Of a stretch of DNA of 64,000 nt, positions 8,932 to 18,214 are shown piece by piece. Below the pieces are notes generated by a model. That model saw only the letters and a list, made by a program, of their open reading frames with translations. It was not told where the DNA came from and did no database searches. The first letter of the stretch is position 1. Every line of letters starts with the position of its first letter. The DNA is from Leptobacterium flavescens (GTDB lineage Bacteria > Bacteroidota > Bacteroidia > Flavobacteriales > Flavobacteriaceae): contig NZ_JAABOO010000001.1 in the NCBI RefSeq assembly GCF_010671605.1, positions 1,665,190 to 1,729,189 on the forward strand, read 5' to 3'. A program made the position numbers and the translations under genes.

Positions 8932-10197
8932 ATCGAATCCGATATCTTTACGATAATACATCTTATCAAAGCTTAGGTTTTCTATGTTTTGATAAGATTT
9001 TTTTATGGCCTCTTTGTAGGTTTCACCATAGGAGGTAACCGCAATTACCCTTCCACCGCTGGTAACAACCTGCTCATCCTGAAGCTTTGTCCCTGCATGG
9101 AAAACAATAGAGTCCTTCACCTTTTCTATCCCACTAATGGCTTTTCCTTTTTCGTAAGCTTCGGGGTATCCTCCCGAAACCAGCATTATCGTAGTTGCCG
9201 CTCTTGAGTCAACCTTAATATCGGCCTTATCCAGTTTTCCTTCAGCCACCGCCTGAAGCAATTCTACAAGGTCTGTTTCAACCCTCGGGATCACTACTTC
9301 CGTTTCCGGATCTCCCATACGCACATTGTATTCTATGACATAAGGGTCGTCATTTACTTTAATAAGTCCGATAAAAATAAAGCCCTTATACGGGATATTG
9401 TCTTTTTGGAGTCCGAGAACCGTTGGTTTTACAATACGCTCTTCAATTTTGGACATAAAAGCCTCATCGGCAAAAGGTACCGGAGATACTGCTCCCATTC
9501 CGCCGGTATTAAGTCCGGTATCACCTTCTCCAATACGCTTATAGTCTTTTGCAGTAGGTAACAAGAGATAGCCCTCACCGTCGGTAAGAACAAAACAGCT
9601 GAGTTCTATACCCGATAGAAATTCTTCGATAACTACTTTAGCGCTTGCCGCCCCGAATTTAGAATCGACCAGCATCCTGGAAAGTTCTTCTTTCGCTTCC
9701 TGAAGATCATTCAGGATCAGTACGCCTTTTCCTGCTGCCAGGCCATCGGCCTTAAGTACATAGGGAGGTTTCAGGGATTCAAGGAATTCATAACCTTCTT
9801 CCAGGTTCTCTTTCGTAAAGCTTTTATAGGCTGCAGTGGGGATATGGTGCCTGGACATAAATTCCTTGGCAAACTCCTTACTTCCTTCCAGTCTTGCTCC
9901 TTCTTTTTGCGGTCCTATAACAGGAATATGCTTAAGGTTAGGCGATGCCAGGAAATAATCGTGAATTCCGGATACCAGAGGATCTTCCGGCCCTACAACA
10001 ACCATTGAAATATTCTCGGAAAGAACCAGTTCTTCCACTGCTTTAAAATCTGTTACTTTTATATCTACATTGGTAGCAATAGCCGAAGTACCTGCGTTGC
10101 CCGGAGCAACAAAAAGTTTATCTGTTTTAGGGCTTTGCGCGATCTTCCAGCTTAACGCGTGTTCTCTACCTCCCGATCCGAGAATTAAAATATTCAT
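8926..10197 (-). CDS. purD: Phosphoribosylamine-glycine ligase
   Basis: A 423-residue ATP-grasp enzyme of purine synthesis (5-phosphoribosylamine + glycine + ATP gives GAR). It starts ILILGSGGREHALSWK and has KADGLAAGKGV (ATP-grasp), LNTGGMGAVSPVP and EYNVRMGDPETEVV (metal/ATP site). Full length. Its ATG overlaps the GT2 stop by four bases, so it is probably translated with the end of the polysaccharide operon. Confidence 0.97.
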   Translation of the reverse strand: MNILILGSGGREHALSWKIAQSPKTDKLFVAPGNAGTSAIATNVDIKVTDFKAVEELVLSENISMVVVGPEDPLVSGIHDYFLASPNLKHIPVIGPQKEGARLEGSKEFAKEFMSRHHIPTAAYKSFTKENLEEGYEFLESLKPPYVLKADGLAAGKGVLILNDLQEAKEELSRMLVDSKFGAASAKVVIEEFLSGIELSCFVLTDGEGYLLLPTAKDYKRIGEGDTGLNTGGMGAVSPVPFADEAFMSKIEERIVKPTVLGLQKDNIPYKGFIFIGLIKVNDDPYVIEYNVRMGDPETEVVIPRVETDLVELLQAVAEGKLDKADIKVDSRAATTIMLVSGGYPEAYEKGKAISGIEKVKDSIVFHAGTKLQDEQVVTSGGRVIAVTSYGETYKEAIKKSYQNIENLSFDKMYYRKDIGFDL

Positions 10198-10964
10198 GTT
10201 GTGTGTGTTGTAATGAGTCTTGATTTAACAAAAAACTGTTCAAAAAGGAATCTCAATAAATATACTCCCGATTTGAAAGCCCCAAAGTTACATGCCTTTC
10301 GGTAAAAAATATAATTATATTTAAGCAAATTGATCTTGTTGGAAGAAACCGAATTTTTTCTCACCCGGTAACCGGCCAGATTTTCCTGTAATCCATAAGC
10401 AGATCCTGCTTTTTCGATACACCTTAACCACAAGGCCCAGTCCTGTCTTTTGCGGATGGGTGGCATATAAATTTTACCCAGTTTCTCCGCATTGTAGATC
10501 CCGGTGGAATTCCCGATATAATTGGCTTTAAGGATCTTGTTTTTATCTACTTCTGAAAGGACCGTAACCAACCTGTTCAGTGCCTGTCCTTCTTCGTTTA
10601 TCAATTCGTAGGCAGTAAAGCACACATCGGCATCTTTCTCTTCCATGAATTTAAGCTGTTTTTCCAGCTTTTCAGGCTTCCAGAGGTCATCGGCATCCAG
10701 AAATGCCACAAAGTTGCCCTGAGCCATCTCTATGCCCTTATTTCGGGCTATTCCCGCTCCGGAATTCTCCGTCAGTTGAAAAAAACGTATCCTCTTGTCC
10801 TTATCTGCAAATTCCCTGATCATATTCAGGGTATTATCTGAAGAAGCATCGTCTATTAAAAGGAGTTCCCAATCCTGATAGGTTTGTGAAATTACGGATG
10901 CTATAGTCTCCGCAAGATATTTTTCTGAATTATATGTGGGAGTAACTATAGAAACCAAAGGCAA
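10194..10964 (-). CDS. Glycosyltransferase family 2
   Basis: A 256-residue GT-A enzyme: VSIVTPTYNSEKYLAETI at the start, LLIDDASSDNT as the nucleotide-binding strand, and the DXD-type motif DADDLW near residue 95. The C-terminal part matches GT2 enzymes that add a sugar in O-antigen or exopolysaccharide synthesis (KRQDWALWLR). The start is a TTG at 10964, since a stop precedes it without any in-frame ATG. It lies downstream of the UDP-xylose synthase-like gene, so transfer of a pentose is possible but unproven. Confidence 0.88.
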   Translation of the reverse strand: MPLVSIVTPTYNSEKYLAETIASVISQTYQDWELLLIDDASSDNTLNMIREFADKDKRIRFFQLTENSGAGIARNKGIEMAQGNFVAFLDADDLWKPEKLEKQLKFMEEKDADVCFTAYELINEEGQALNRLVTVLSEVDKNKILKANYIGNSTGIYNAEKLGKIYMPPIRKRQDWALWLRCIEKAGSAYGLQENLAGYRVRKNSVSSNKINLLKYNYIFYRKACNFGAFKSGVYLLRFLFEQFFVKSRLITTHTT

Positions 10965-11011
10965 AAAGGTGTTTAAAAAATGGTCTTATGGATAATTCTT
11001 CAGCTTATTCG

Positions 11012-11998
11012 CTATCTAGTATTATAAACCGAGAAATCTTTGTGTTCTTTTTTTAGCAATTCGCTTTTATCAAGCGATTTAAAATATTCATACGTGATCT
11101 TCATCCCTTCTGCCCTTTCTACTTTCGGGCTCCAGTTGAGAACCTCTATTGCCCTGGAAATATCCGGTTGTCTTTGCATAGGGTCATCCACCGGAAGGGG
11201 TTTAAATACTATTTTCTGATCTGTTTGTGTCAGCCTGATAATCTCCTCCGCAAAATCCAGAATAGTGATCTCCTCCGGGTTTCCGATGTTAACCGGCTCC
11301 ACATAATCACTCATCAACAATCTGAAAATCCCTTCTATCTGATCGTCGACATAACAAAAGGACCTGGTTTGAGAACCATCACCAAAAACCGTAAGATCTT
11401 CCCCTCGAAGTGCCTGTCCGATAAAAGCAGGTATTACTCTTCCGTCGTTTAAACGCATTCTCGGACCGTAAGTATTAAAAATACGGGCTATTCTTGTTTC
11501 CAAACCGTGAAATCTGTGATAGGCCATTGTAATAGATTCCATAAATCGCTTGGCCTCATCATATACTCCTCTCGGACCAATGGTGCTCACATTCCCATAA
11601 TAGTCTTCCGATTGGGGGTGAACCAACGGATCTCCGTATACTTCAGATGTAGAGGCAATCAATATCCTGGCATTCTTTTCTTTTGCCAATCCTAACAAGT
11701 TATGTGTTCCCAGGGCACCCACCTTAAGGGTCTGGATCGGGATCTTAAGGTAATCTATCGGACTGGCCGGTGAAGCGAAGTGTAAAATATAGTCCAGTTT
11801 TCCCGGAACATGAACAAACTTGGTAACATCGTGATGATAGAACTCGAAGTTTTCAAGTTTAAAAAGATGTTCTATATTTTTCTGATCACCTGTAATCAGG
11901 TTATCCATTCCTATAACATAAAAGCCTTCTTTTATAAAGCGATCGCATAAATGTGATCCTAAAAATCCAGCTGCTCCCGTGATCAGAACTCTTTTCAT
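11012..11998 (-). CDS. UDP-glucuronate decarboxylase (UDP-xylose synthase-like SDR)
   Basis: A 328-residue extended short-chain dehydrogenase. It has the NAD motif GAAGFLGSH (about 8-16), STSEVYGDP around the catalytic Thr/Ser and Glu, and the YDEAK variant of Yxxx[12 protein letters not shown] and [10 protein letters not shown] are characteristic of UDP-GlcA decarboxylases that make UDP-xylose. It lies between wecA and a GT2 gene. The YDEAK motif and length favour UXS over the ArnA dehydrogenase domain. Confidence 0.88.
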   Translation of the reverse strand: MKRVLITGAAGFLGSHLCDRFIKEGFYVIGMDNLITGDQKNIEHLFKLENFEFYHHDVTKFVHVPGKLDYILHFASPASPIDYLKIPIQTLKVGALGTHNLLGLAKEKNARILIASTSEVYGDPLVHPQSEDYYGNVSTIGPRGVYDEAKRFMESITMAYHRFHGLETRIARIFNTYGPRMRLNDGRVIPAFIGQALRGEDLTVFGDGSQTRSFCYVDDQIEGIFRLLMSDYVEPVNIGNPEEITILDFAEEIIRLTQTDQKIVFKPLPVDDPMQRQPDISRAIEVLNWSPKVERAEGMKITYEYFKSLDKSELLKKEHKDFSVYNTR

Positions 11999-12001
11999 TG
12001 G

Positions 12002-13177
12002 TTATTCTATTTTGTGTTTTGCAGTGCCCCTATCTATTACCTTGTCTTTGATATTATCTACCTTCTTCTTCATTTTTATTTTCCGCTTAAGGTTGGAAAA
12101 GCTGTAATCGAAACGGTAAAAAATATAGCCCAGAATAATAAAAGAGATCATTAGAAACGCCACCAGGATCACATCCGTAGAAGTACTCGCCAACAAAATA
12201 AAGAATACCACAAAGATAAAATTAAACGACCCGATGATCAGGCTTGCCTGCTTATGGGTAAGACCCCAATAATCTATTAAAATATGATGAGTGTGATTCC
12301 TGTCCGGTGAAAACGGCCCTCTCTTATTGGCCAGTCTTATGGTAAATACCCTGGCAGTATCAAAAAGCGGAACTATCAGGATACTTATTGCTATTATTGG
12401 TGCATTTTCCAATAAAAAAGGTAGTTCATTATAAACTGAAGGTTTAAGAGCTAAGAATTTTAAGGTGAGGACACTTATAATAAAGCCCACAATAAGTGAA
12501 CCGGTGTCTCCCATAAAGATCTTTTTGGTGGAGGAGAAGTTATAGCCTAAGAATGCCATCAGGCTACCATTCAATGTCAGACATACAAGAGCGTAAAAAT
12601 ATTCCTTGGTAACGTAAAAAATGGTCGTATACAGAATAAGGATGACTGTCCCGACTACGGCAGCCAGTCCGTCTATCCCATCAATAAGGTTATAAGCATT
12701 AATGATGGTGAGCATCATAAATGCTCCTACCGTGTAATATATATAGGAAGGGATCTCATAGATCCCTAAAAAACCGTTTAAGGAATGGATCCTGAAACTG
12801 TCATTCATTAATATGAACACTATAGCCAAAATTTGGGCAGCCAATTTGGTATAGGGAGATAGAACTACGAGATCATCTTTTAAGCCCACTATAAAAAGAA
12901 TGGTCAGGCCCGGAATAAAATAAATAGCTTCGTCATAGTTGTCCCAGCTTTTCAAAAAGAAGAGTGCAAATATCAGGGTGTAAAAAAAGGATATTCCTCC
13001 CAGGGTCGGCGTTCTTTTCTGATGTGAGCTTCGAGCGTTAGGATTATCCATAAGGCTCTTATACTCTACTACTCCGATAATTTTAGGAATGGTAAAATAA
13101 GTTATAAGAAAAGCTCCTATAAAAAATAATATTGCCGATGTTAAAAAAGAAAATTCCAGAACCACCATTTTATACAT
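12002..13177 (-). CDS. wecA: WecA/MraY-type undecaprenyl-phosphate sugar-1-phosphate transferase
   Basis: A 391-residue polyprenyl-phosphate glycosyl-1-phosphate transferase with about 10-11 transmembrane helices. Family motifs are present: GLKDDLVVLSP, NLIDGIDGLAA, MGDTGSLIVGF and the HTHH loop (RNHTHHIL). It should prime the glycan by loading GlcNAc-1-P (or a related sugar) on undecaprenyl phosphate at the cytoplasmic face. The alternative start three codons in (13168) is equally plausible. It precedes the UXS gene by three bases. With wecB, wecC, wecG, wecE and wecF in the locus, the WecA role is likely. Confidence 0.85.
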   Translation of the reverse strand: MYKMVVLEFSFLTSAILFFIGAFLITYFTIPKIIGVVEYKSLMDNPNARSSHQKRTPTLGGISFFYTLIFALFFLKSWDNYDEAIYFIPGLTILFIVGLKDDLVVLSPYTKLAAQILAIVFILMNDSFRIHSLNGFLGIYEIPSYIYYTVGAFMMLTIINAYNLIDGIDGLAAVVGTVILILYTTIFYVTKEYFYALVCLTLNGSLMAFLGYNFSSTKKIFMGDTGSLIVGFIISVLTLKFLALKPSVYNELPFLLENAPIIAISILIVPLFDTARVFTIRLANKRGPFSPDRNHTHHILIDYWGLTHKQASLIIGSFNFIFVVFFILLASTSTDVILVAFLMISFIILGYIFYRFDYSFSNLKRKIKMKKKVDNIKDKVIDRGTAKHKIE

Positions 13178-13206
13178 TTAAAAGTACTGACTTTTTTATT
13201 AATTTC

Positions 13207-14061
13207 TCAGTCAAGCCCCACTTTTGTTACTTCATTCCAATTAATCTCTTCACTATATGTTTTCAGATCGACAAAACTATAATCTTTAATAAATTTCTCA
13301 AGTTTAGAAAAACTCCCTCCAAGACCATAGTAGGATTTGAATTTTCTGAACGCACTGAGTTCTTTAATAACCGGTTGGCCGGGATCAAAATCTCTGGGAT
13401 GAAAATACGTCATCATATAAGGTGATTGCTTTGCCATATAATGAACAAGTCTGTAAGGTAATAATCTGAAATACCCTCCTCCAGAAAATATTAAATTCTT
13501 GCCAAATAAACTATACGTGTTAATGGGAAACTCTTTTAATTCAATTCCACGATAAGAAATTATACATGGACTGTCCTGTTGAAATTGCGGGATTCCTCCA
13601 TGCGCTCTGTTAGCTGGGAAAATTGAAGAATCATTTTCAATTCCCATTTCTGCCAATATTTCAAAAGCCCATAAGTTCTCTCTTGTAATAGAAAAGCCCG
13701 GAGCTCTATACGATTTAATCTTTTCCCCTATAATTTGTTCCAGAGTATCTATTGAAATTCTAAGATCTTCTCTATATTCATCCGGCTTCATTTCATATGC
13801 CAACTGATGCATGTGAGAATGTGTTCCTATTTCATATCCCAACTCATTAATTCTCTTAATTATATCGGGGTATTTTTGGGCAATCCAACCCAGGCAAAAA
13901 AAAGTAGCTTTTATGTTATTCTTTTCAAGAACACTAAAAATTCGATCCATATTTTCATGTATTCTGGACTCGTAATTCCCCCACTCCTTCTCTGTTTTTG
14001 TAGAGTTATTATCCAATATATGGAACCATTCTTCTATATCAAATGTTAGGATGTTCATCAA
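13207..14061 (-). CDS. Polysaccharide deacetylase (CE4, DUF3473-type C-terminus)
   Basis: A 284-residue NodB-fold deacetylase without signal peptide. TFDIEEWFHI carries the catalytic and metal Asp, THSHMHQLAY the metal His pair, and KSYRAPGFSIT the conserved Arg. The form resembles deacetylases of exopolysaccharide loci with the DUF3473 tail. It presumably removes an N-acyl group from a cytoplasmic lipid-linked or nucleotide sugar. It overlaps the formyltransferase gene before it by four bases, making a deacetylase/formyltransferase pair that recurs at 15522-17218. Confidence 0.85.
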   Translation of the reverse strand: MMNILTFDIEEWFHILDNNSTKTEKEWGNYESRIHENMDRIFSVLEKNNIKATFFCLGWIAQKYPDIIKRINELGYEIGTHSHMHQLAYEMKPDEYREDLRISIDTLEQIIGEKIKSYRAPGFSITRENLWAFEILAEMGIENDSSIFPANRAHGGIPQFQQDSPCIISYRGIELKEFPINTYSLFGKNLIFSGGGYFRLLPYRLVHYMAKQSPYMMTYFHPRDFDPGQPVIKELSAFRKFKSYYGLGGSFSKLEKFIKDYSFVDLKTYSEEINWNEVTKVGLD

Positions 14062-14822
14062 AAAAATCTTTTCCCTTTAAGCTTGAAATCCCGAACATCT
14101 TCTTTAGTTGGAAAAGAAAAATACGTCTTTTCGGCATCAATATTCGGGATTAGTTTATAATCTCCGTGTTTTATTTTTTTTATAGCTTCAATAATAGCAT
14201 CCATTCCCAACTGTTTAGAGTCTTTAATAAGCTGTTCCTGCGTTCTATTTCCAATTGCCATTTCCTTCTGAACCAATATTGGACCACTGTCTATTCCTTC
14301 ATCAACAAAGAAAACACTAACTCCGGTTTTTACCTCGTTGTTCTTCATTACCCAAAAACTTGGCATCAAACCCCTGTACTTTGGTAATAGTGCAGTATGC
14401 AAATTTAAGCATCCTTTAGGAGCCAGATTAATTAATTGTGATTTAAAAATTTGGTTTCCTGCTATAGAAATAAGTAAGTCCGGATCATACGATTTTATTT
14501 TATCTAACGAATCTCTATGATTAATCGATTTTTCCAGTCTTATTTCGGTAATATTATTTTTTTTGAGAATTCTTGGAACCTTTTTACCTGGCTGCAGTTT
14601 TCTGATTAAAAATCTGAAAGAATAAAAAACAAAAAACTTCAAGCCAAAAATAGACAAGGTTTTCTTAGCTTTTTGATAAAACGTTTCTTTTTTGCCAAAT
14701 GGGGAGGCATTGAAAAGTACAGCAGAAACGATTTCAACATCATCAGGGAGATTGTTCGCTAAATAATCTATATTTTCTGCTAAATAGAACGGCTCGTCCT
14801 GAGTAAGTAGGGTTATCTTCAT
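14058..14822 (-). CDS. Formyltransferase family protein (sugar N-formyltransferase candidate)
   Basis: A 254-residue protein with the N10-formyl-tetrahydrofolate transferase core. LNLHTALLPKYRG gives the catalytic Asn and His, and DEGIDSGPILVQ gives the Asp of the N-H-D triad. It is shorter than Met-tRNA formyltransferase and lacks its C-terminal barrel. It lies in a polysaccharide locus between wecG and a deacetylase, so formylation of an amino sugar is the best guess; the substrate is unknown. Confidence 0.82.
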   Translation of the reverse strand: MKITLLTQDEPFYLAENIDYLANNLPDDVEIVSAVLFNASPFGKKETFYQKAKKTLSIFGLKFFVFYSFRFLIRKLQPGKKVPRILKKNNITEIRLEKSINHRDSLDKIKSYDPDLLISIAGNQIFKSQLINLAPKGCLNLHTALLPKYRGLMPSFWVMKNNEVKTGVSVFFVDEGIDSGPILVQKEMAIGNRTQEQLIKDSKQLGMDAIIEAIKKIKHGDYKLIPNIDAEKTYFSFPTKEDVRDFKLKGKRFF

Positions 14823-14823
14823 T

Positions 14824-15525
14824 TTAAATTCTATTGGTAATTACTTTAACGGCAAAATTAAAATAAGTTAGTTGCCTTCTCCATCTTGTAGGTTCAATTA
14901 ATAATCTGTAAAACCATTCGAGTCCCAGTTTGATAAATAATTTAGGGGCTCTTTTTTTTAAGCCAGTATATACATCAAAACTACCTCCTAAACCCATATA
15001 TAATGCCTGGTGTTCCTTGTTTAATTCATTCATCAAAAACTCCTGCTTAGGTGTTCCTTGTGCAACAAATATAACATCAGGATTGCATTTTTTGATTTCA
15101 TTTATTAATATTTCCTTATCTCCTTTCCCCAAAAATCCGTTTCTAAACCCTTTTATATGGATGTCATGGAAGTTTTGCTTCAGTTTTAAAATGGTATTCT
15201 CAATCACTTCCTGACTTCCCCCTACAAAGTAAAAGGTCTTGGTTTGCTGGTATCTTTCTATTATATCCAGCCAAAATTCAGCTCCTGCGATTTTCACAGA
15301 ATCCAAACCTTTTCTGCTAAGTGCCCATACCGCTCCCACTCCGTCAGGATATCCTATATTGTCATTTATGATTTGATCCAATTCTATGTTGGATTTATTT
15401 AACTTTTCTGCATTAAGCGCAACCAAAATCTTTTTTTCATTTTCAATTGCATTCAAAAAATCCTCTTTCGACTTGAAGGCATATGTTCTCTTTTTGTTTA
15501 TGTATGTAAAAGGAGGGGTCTTCAT
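14824..15525 (-). CDS. wecG: WecG-type UDP-ManNAcA transferase (GT26)
   Basis: A 233-residue GT26 (WecG/TagA/CpsF) enzyme. It follows the E. coli WecG pattern closely: VALNAEKL, YPDGVGAVW, AGAEFWLDI, FVGGSQEV, ALYMGLGGSFDVYTG, then KRAPK and LGLEWFYRLL..P.R..RQL. In ECA synthesis WecG transfers ManNAcA from UDP-ManNAcA to GlcNAc-PP-undecaprenol (lipid I to lipid II). The donor could be made by the wecB and wecC products encoded here. It overlaps the deacetylase-like gene upstream by four bases. Confidence 0.87.
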   Translation of the reverse strand: MKTPPFTYINKKRTYAFKSKEDFLNAIENEKKILVALNAEKLNKSNIELDQIINDNIGYPDGVGAVWALSRKGLDSVKIAGAEFWLDIIERYQQTKTFYFVGGSQEVIENTILKLKQNFHDIHIKGFRNGFLGKGDKEILINEIKKCNPDVIFVAQGTPKQEFLMNELNKEHQALYMGLGGSFDVYTGLKKRAPKLFIKLGLEWFYRLLIEPTRWRRQLTYFNFAVKVITNRI

Positions 15526-16523
15526 TTATCTCTATCTAAAATGTTTTTATACGTAATTATTGAATTTTCTTTGGACAAAGCACTTGCCAAAAAGTCATCA
15601 AACTCGTTAAGTGAGTACTTGGAAAAAGCTTTAGGGTGACCAATCACCACAAAATTATCATTTTCACTATTTTTTTTCCTTTCAGATAACGCTCTTTTAA
15701 GGAGGCTTGCCTTAAATCCATCCATAGATACTACAGAATAAGAGGGCAGTAAAAGCATTTTAATAATTTGAAGTTTTGACATCCCGCTGGAAGAGCCATC
15801 CCCATAACTCTTATATTTATCCTTACCGAAAAATTTTAAGAAAATAAACTTCCAATAAAATACAGGTGAGACTTTAACGGATGAAATCGGAATCTCAGTA
15901 AAATATCCCTTGTCGTTTTCAATACATGGATCGGTATCAAATTTCCAAAAAGACTTATTGGGTGCTTTTGTGAAATCAAACCACTGCGTTTTCGTGGAAT
16001 TACTGCCATTGAAAAAGACCGTACTATCCATTGAAATCCCATTTTTAATAAAAACATCTTTTGTTTTATTAAACGGCTGAATACACCACCCTCCCGCTCG
16101 ATAAGCAAATACCTTTTTCCCGGAGAGTTCTTCTAATTCGCTTTTATATTCGTATACAATTCTATCAATGTCCTGGTGTTCAAAGTCACTAAGCCTAAAT
16201 CGATTTAAATTAAAGATCCATCTATTACCATCATAAAAAGAATCTTCCCAATGAGGGTGAATATGCAATTGTATTTCATGTCCAGAATCTGACAATTCCT
16301 TAATTTGAGAAGCAACCAATTCATAATCTTCTCTCAACTTCGGAAACCTTAGATATTCTTTCTTCAGTTTAACCAAATATCCTGCGTCTACGAAAAAAAC
16401 ACACTTGAAATTATATTTGTTCGCAATATTAACCAAGTGTTTTGTCGGTTCAATGATACATTTTTCCGGGGTACCGGACTCACCAAAAAAAAGTTCGTAA
16501 TCTAAAGTAATAAGTATCTTCAA
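15522..16523 (-). CDS. Polysaccharide deacetylase-like protein
   Basis: A 333-residue cytoplasmic protein with a diverged NodB-like fold. ITLDYELFFGE (Asp after a strand) is followed by CVFFVDAGYL, the metal-His-like segment IQLHIHPHWED and FAYRAGGW. No signal peptide is present. It overlaps the preceding formyltransferase gene by four bases, repeating the deacetylase/formyltransferase pairing at 13207-14822. The diverged motifs leave activity open. Confidence 0.7.
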   Translation of the reverse strand: MKILITLDYELFFGESGTPEKCIIEPTKHLVNIANKYNFKCVFFVDAGYLVKLKKEYLRFPKLREDYELVASQIKELSDSGHEIQLHIHPHWEDSFYDGNRWIFNLNRFRLSDFEHQDIDRIVYEYKSELEELSGKKVFAYRAGGWCIQPFNKTKDVFIKNGISMDSTVFFNGSNSTKTQWFDFTKAPNKSFWKFDTDPCIENDKGYFTEIPISSVKVSPVFYWKFIFLKFFGKDKYKSYGDGSSSGMSKLQIIKMLLLPSYSVVSMDGFKASLLKRALSERKKNSENDNFVVIGHPKAFSKYSLNEFDDFLASALSKENSIITYKNILDRDK

Positions 16524-17218
16524 AGCGTTTTGGTAATAATTTCCTGAATTTCCTTATGCATATATGTATATAATAACCCTCCTTTATTTTCAAAAACGTT
16601 TTCTTTAGAACTTTGCAAGAAATCCAGAAGGGTGGAAGGGATCTTTTTTTGAAGTTTTTCTCTCATCATGTAAAAACTATCTTCCTTGTCATAGGGAATC
16701 TCTTCTTTTCTAATTATTCCACCTGTATCAATTCCAGCATCAATATAGTGCAAAGTCAATTCACATTTTCCATTTACCAAATAATTCCATTCTATTGCAT
16801 TTACTCCTTTGATATCCGGAAGTGTAGCATAATGAATATTTAAAATCTTACTATTTATTCCTTCAATAAATCTTTTTGATAAGATTTGATCGATAGCAAT
16901 TATTAAATAATCATAATTTTTTGATGCAATCCGATCAATGGCTTTTTGAGAATTTATATCCTTAACTTTTACTGGCTTTATTCCCAGTTTGACAAAAAAC
17001 GAATAATTTTTTTCCTTCTTCTCTTTAAGTCTATTTGAAGCCGTAGAAGTATTCCCGAACTTTCTTTTAGTCAAATATGCTTTTACATATTGGCTTAAAT
17101 GAGTTTTTCCATAATAAACATCAACGTTATATCCTGCATCTATAGATTTCTGAATAGCAGTTTTTTTCCAATCCACATTATCTATCAATGGATAATTAAA
17201 TACGAACGCCAGTTTCAT
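16520..17218 (-). CDS. Formyltransferase family protein (second copy)
   Basis: A 232-residue formyltransferase-fold protein. LNIHYATLPDIKGVNAIEW gives the catalytic Asn and His, and IDAGIDTGGII the Asp. It is only distantly similar to the copy at 14058-14822, so this is not a recent duplication. It overlaps the gene before it by 23 bases and the deacetylase-like gene after it by four. A sugar N-formyltransferase role is inferred from context. Confidence 0.78.
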   Translation of the reverse strand: MKLAFVFNYPLIDNVDWKKTAIQKSIDAGYNVDVYYGKTHLSQYVKAYLTKRKFGNTSTASNRLKEKKEKNYSFFVKLGIKPVKVKDINSQKAIDRIASKNYDYLIIAIDQILSKRFIEGINSKILNIHYATLPDIKGVNAIEWNYLVNGKCELTLHYIDAGIDTGGIIRKEEIPYDKEDSFYMMREKLQKKIPSTLLDFLQSSKENVFENKGGLLYTYMHKEIQEIITKTL

Positions 17219-18209
17219 TCTTCAACAGGTTTTTAGCACTAATTTTCAAATCTAAAACTTCTACGAAATAAAATAAGGTCCATGCAGGATACTTAAACGG
17301 TGACCCGTATTTATAAACAGGAAAAGTGTTAGATATCATTTTTTTATGATTCTTAAGCTGCAGATATTTTCCAATATCGATTAGAAAAAAAGCAGCACTC
17401 GCATATCTAAAGTCCTTAATTAACAGAGTGTATCTCAAAAACACTTTTGAGATTAAAAAAATACCTGAGATATTAATTCTATCTGCTTTTCTATAAACAG
17501 TTGAGTAAAAGACTTTATGTCTGACGAATATTAAATGTAATTTTTCTAAATACGATTCTAAAATTAGAAAAACATGTTTGCTTTTTGTTTCTTCAAAAAT
17601 ATCCATTAAAATATTCAAAAGATACCCCAATTCATGGCTGGTTGATTGTTTTTCAGGTGAAAAAGAATTATTTTTCATAAGTTCTCTTAAATCCTTGTCT
17701 TCCAGGTATTTCATGACTTTGGATTCCAATTCTTTCTTTGTTAAGGCCCCAGAATGGAAATCAAATCTTGATTTTAATAATTTAATATGGAGTGAAGTAA
17801 CTTCTATTTTCGAGTGGTACGCTTTAATTTGTTCCTCCAGCTCCTGAGCAATCCAATGAAAAGATTTGTTCTTTTTAGAACTAAAATATATTTGGCAAAA
17901 ATTAAAAAGCTCGTTTTGATTAAGTATTTCTTTTTTCAAGTCAACATTCCCTATATTCTTTTCAAGATCAACCCCATATCGTTTAGAAATGTCGATTGAT
18001 GCAATAAAATATGCATAACACTTATCACAATAAGCATCGGATTTAAAATTCAAAATGTTAAACTCCCTTATAACTCCTTCTTTTTTGACAAATCTGTTTT
18101 TGAGTAAATTAAATGTTATTAATAAATGCTCTTTATCCGATAGTCCTGTAAACCGAATATACTTAAAAAAGGAAAAGAATAATTTATGTTTAAATACATC
18201 TAAAATCAC
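17196..18209 (-). CDS. Unrecognised protein in the polysaccharide locus
   Basis: A 337-residue, Lys/Phe/Ile-rich soluble protein that I do not recognise. It has no signal peptide and no clear transmembrane helix. A CxxC pair lies near residues 59-62 (YCDKCYAYF), and a helical, charged middle (LEEQIKAYHSKIEV, ELESKVMKYLEDK) follows. It lies five bases after the GT4 gene and overlaps the next gene by 23 bases, so it belongs to the transcript. Glycan modification or a scaffold role are guesses; no function is claimed. Confidence 0.6.
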   Translation of the reverse strand: MILDVFKHKLFFSFFKYIRFTGLSDKEHLLITFNLLKNRFVKKEGVIREFNILNFKSDAYCDKCYAYFIASIDISKRYGVDLEKNIGNVDLKKEILNQNELFNFCQIYFSSKKNKSFHWIAQELEEQIKAYHSKIEVTSLHIKLLKSRFDFHSGALTKKELESKVMKYLEDKDLRELMKNNSFSPEKQSTSHELGYLLNILMDIFEETKSKHVFLILESYLEKLHLIFVRHKVFYSTVYRKADRINISGIFLISKVFLRYTLLIKDFRYASAAFFLIDIGKYLQLKNHKKMISNTFPVYKYGSPFKYPAWTLFYFVEVLDLKISAKNLLKNETGVRI

Positions 18210-18214
18210 AAAGG

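Noticed and set aside
11012..11998. ArnA-type dehydrogenase (Ara4N pathway) as the identity of the SDR
   Set aside because: YDEAK and the PASPIDY segment are those of UDP-xylose synthases, and ArnB/ArnC/ArnT-like genes are not seen; only the formyltransferase/deacetylase pairing recalls Arn.
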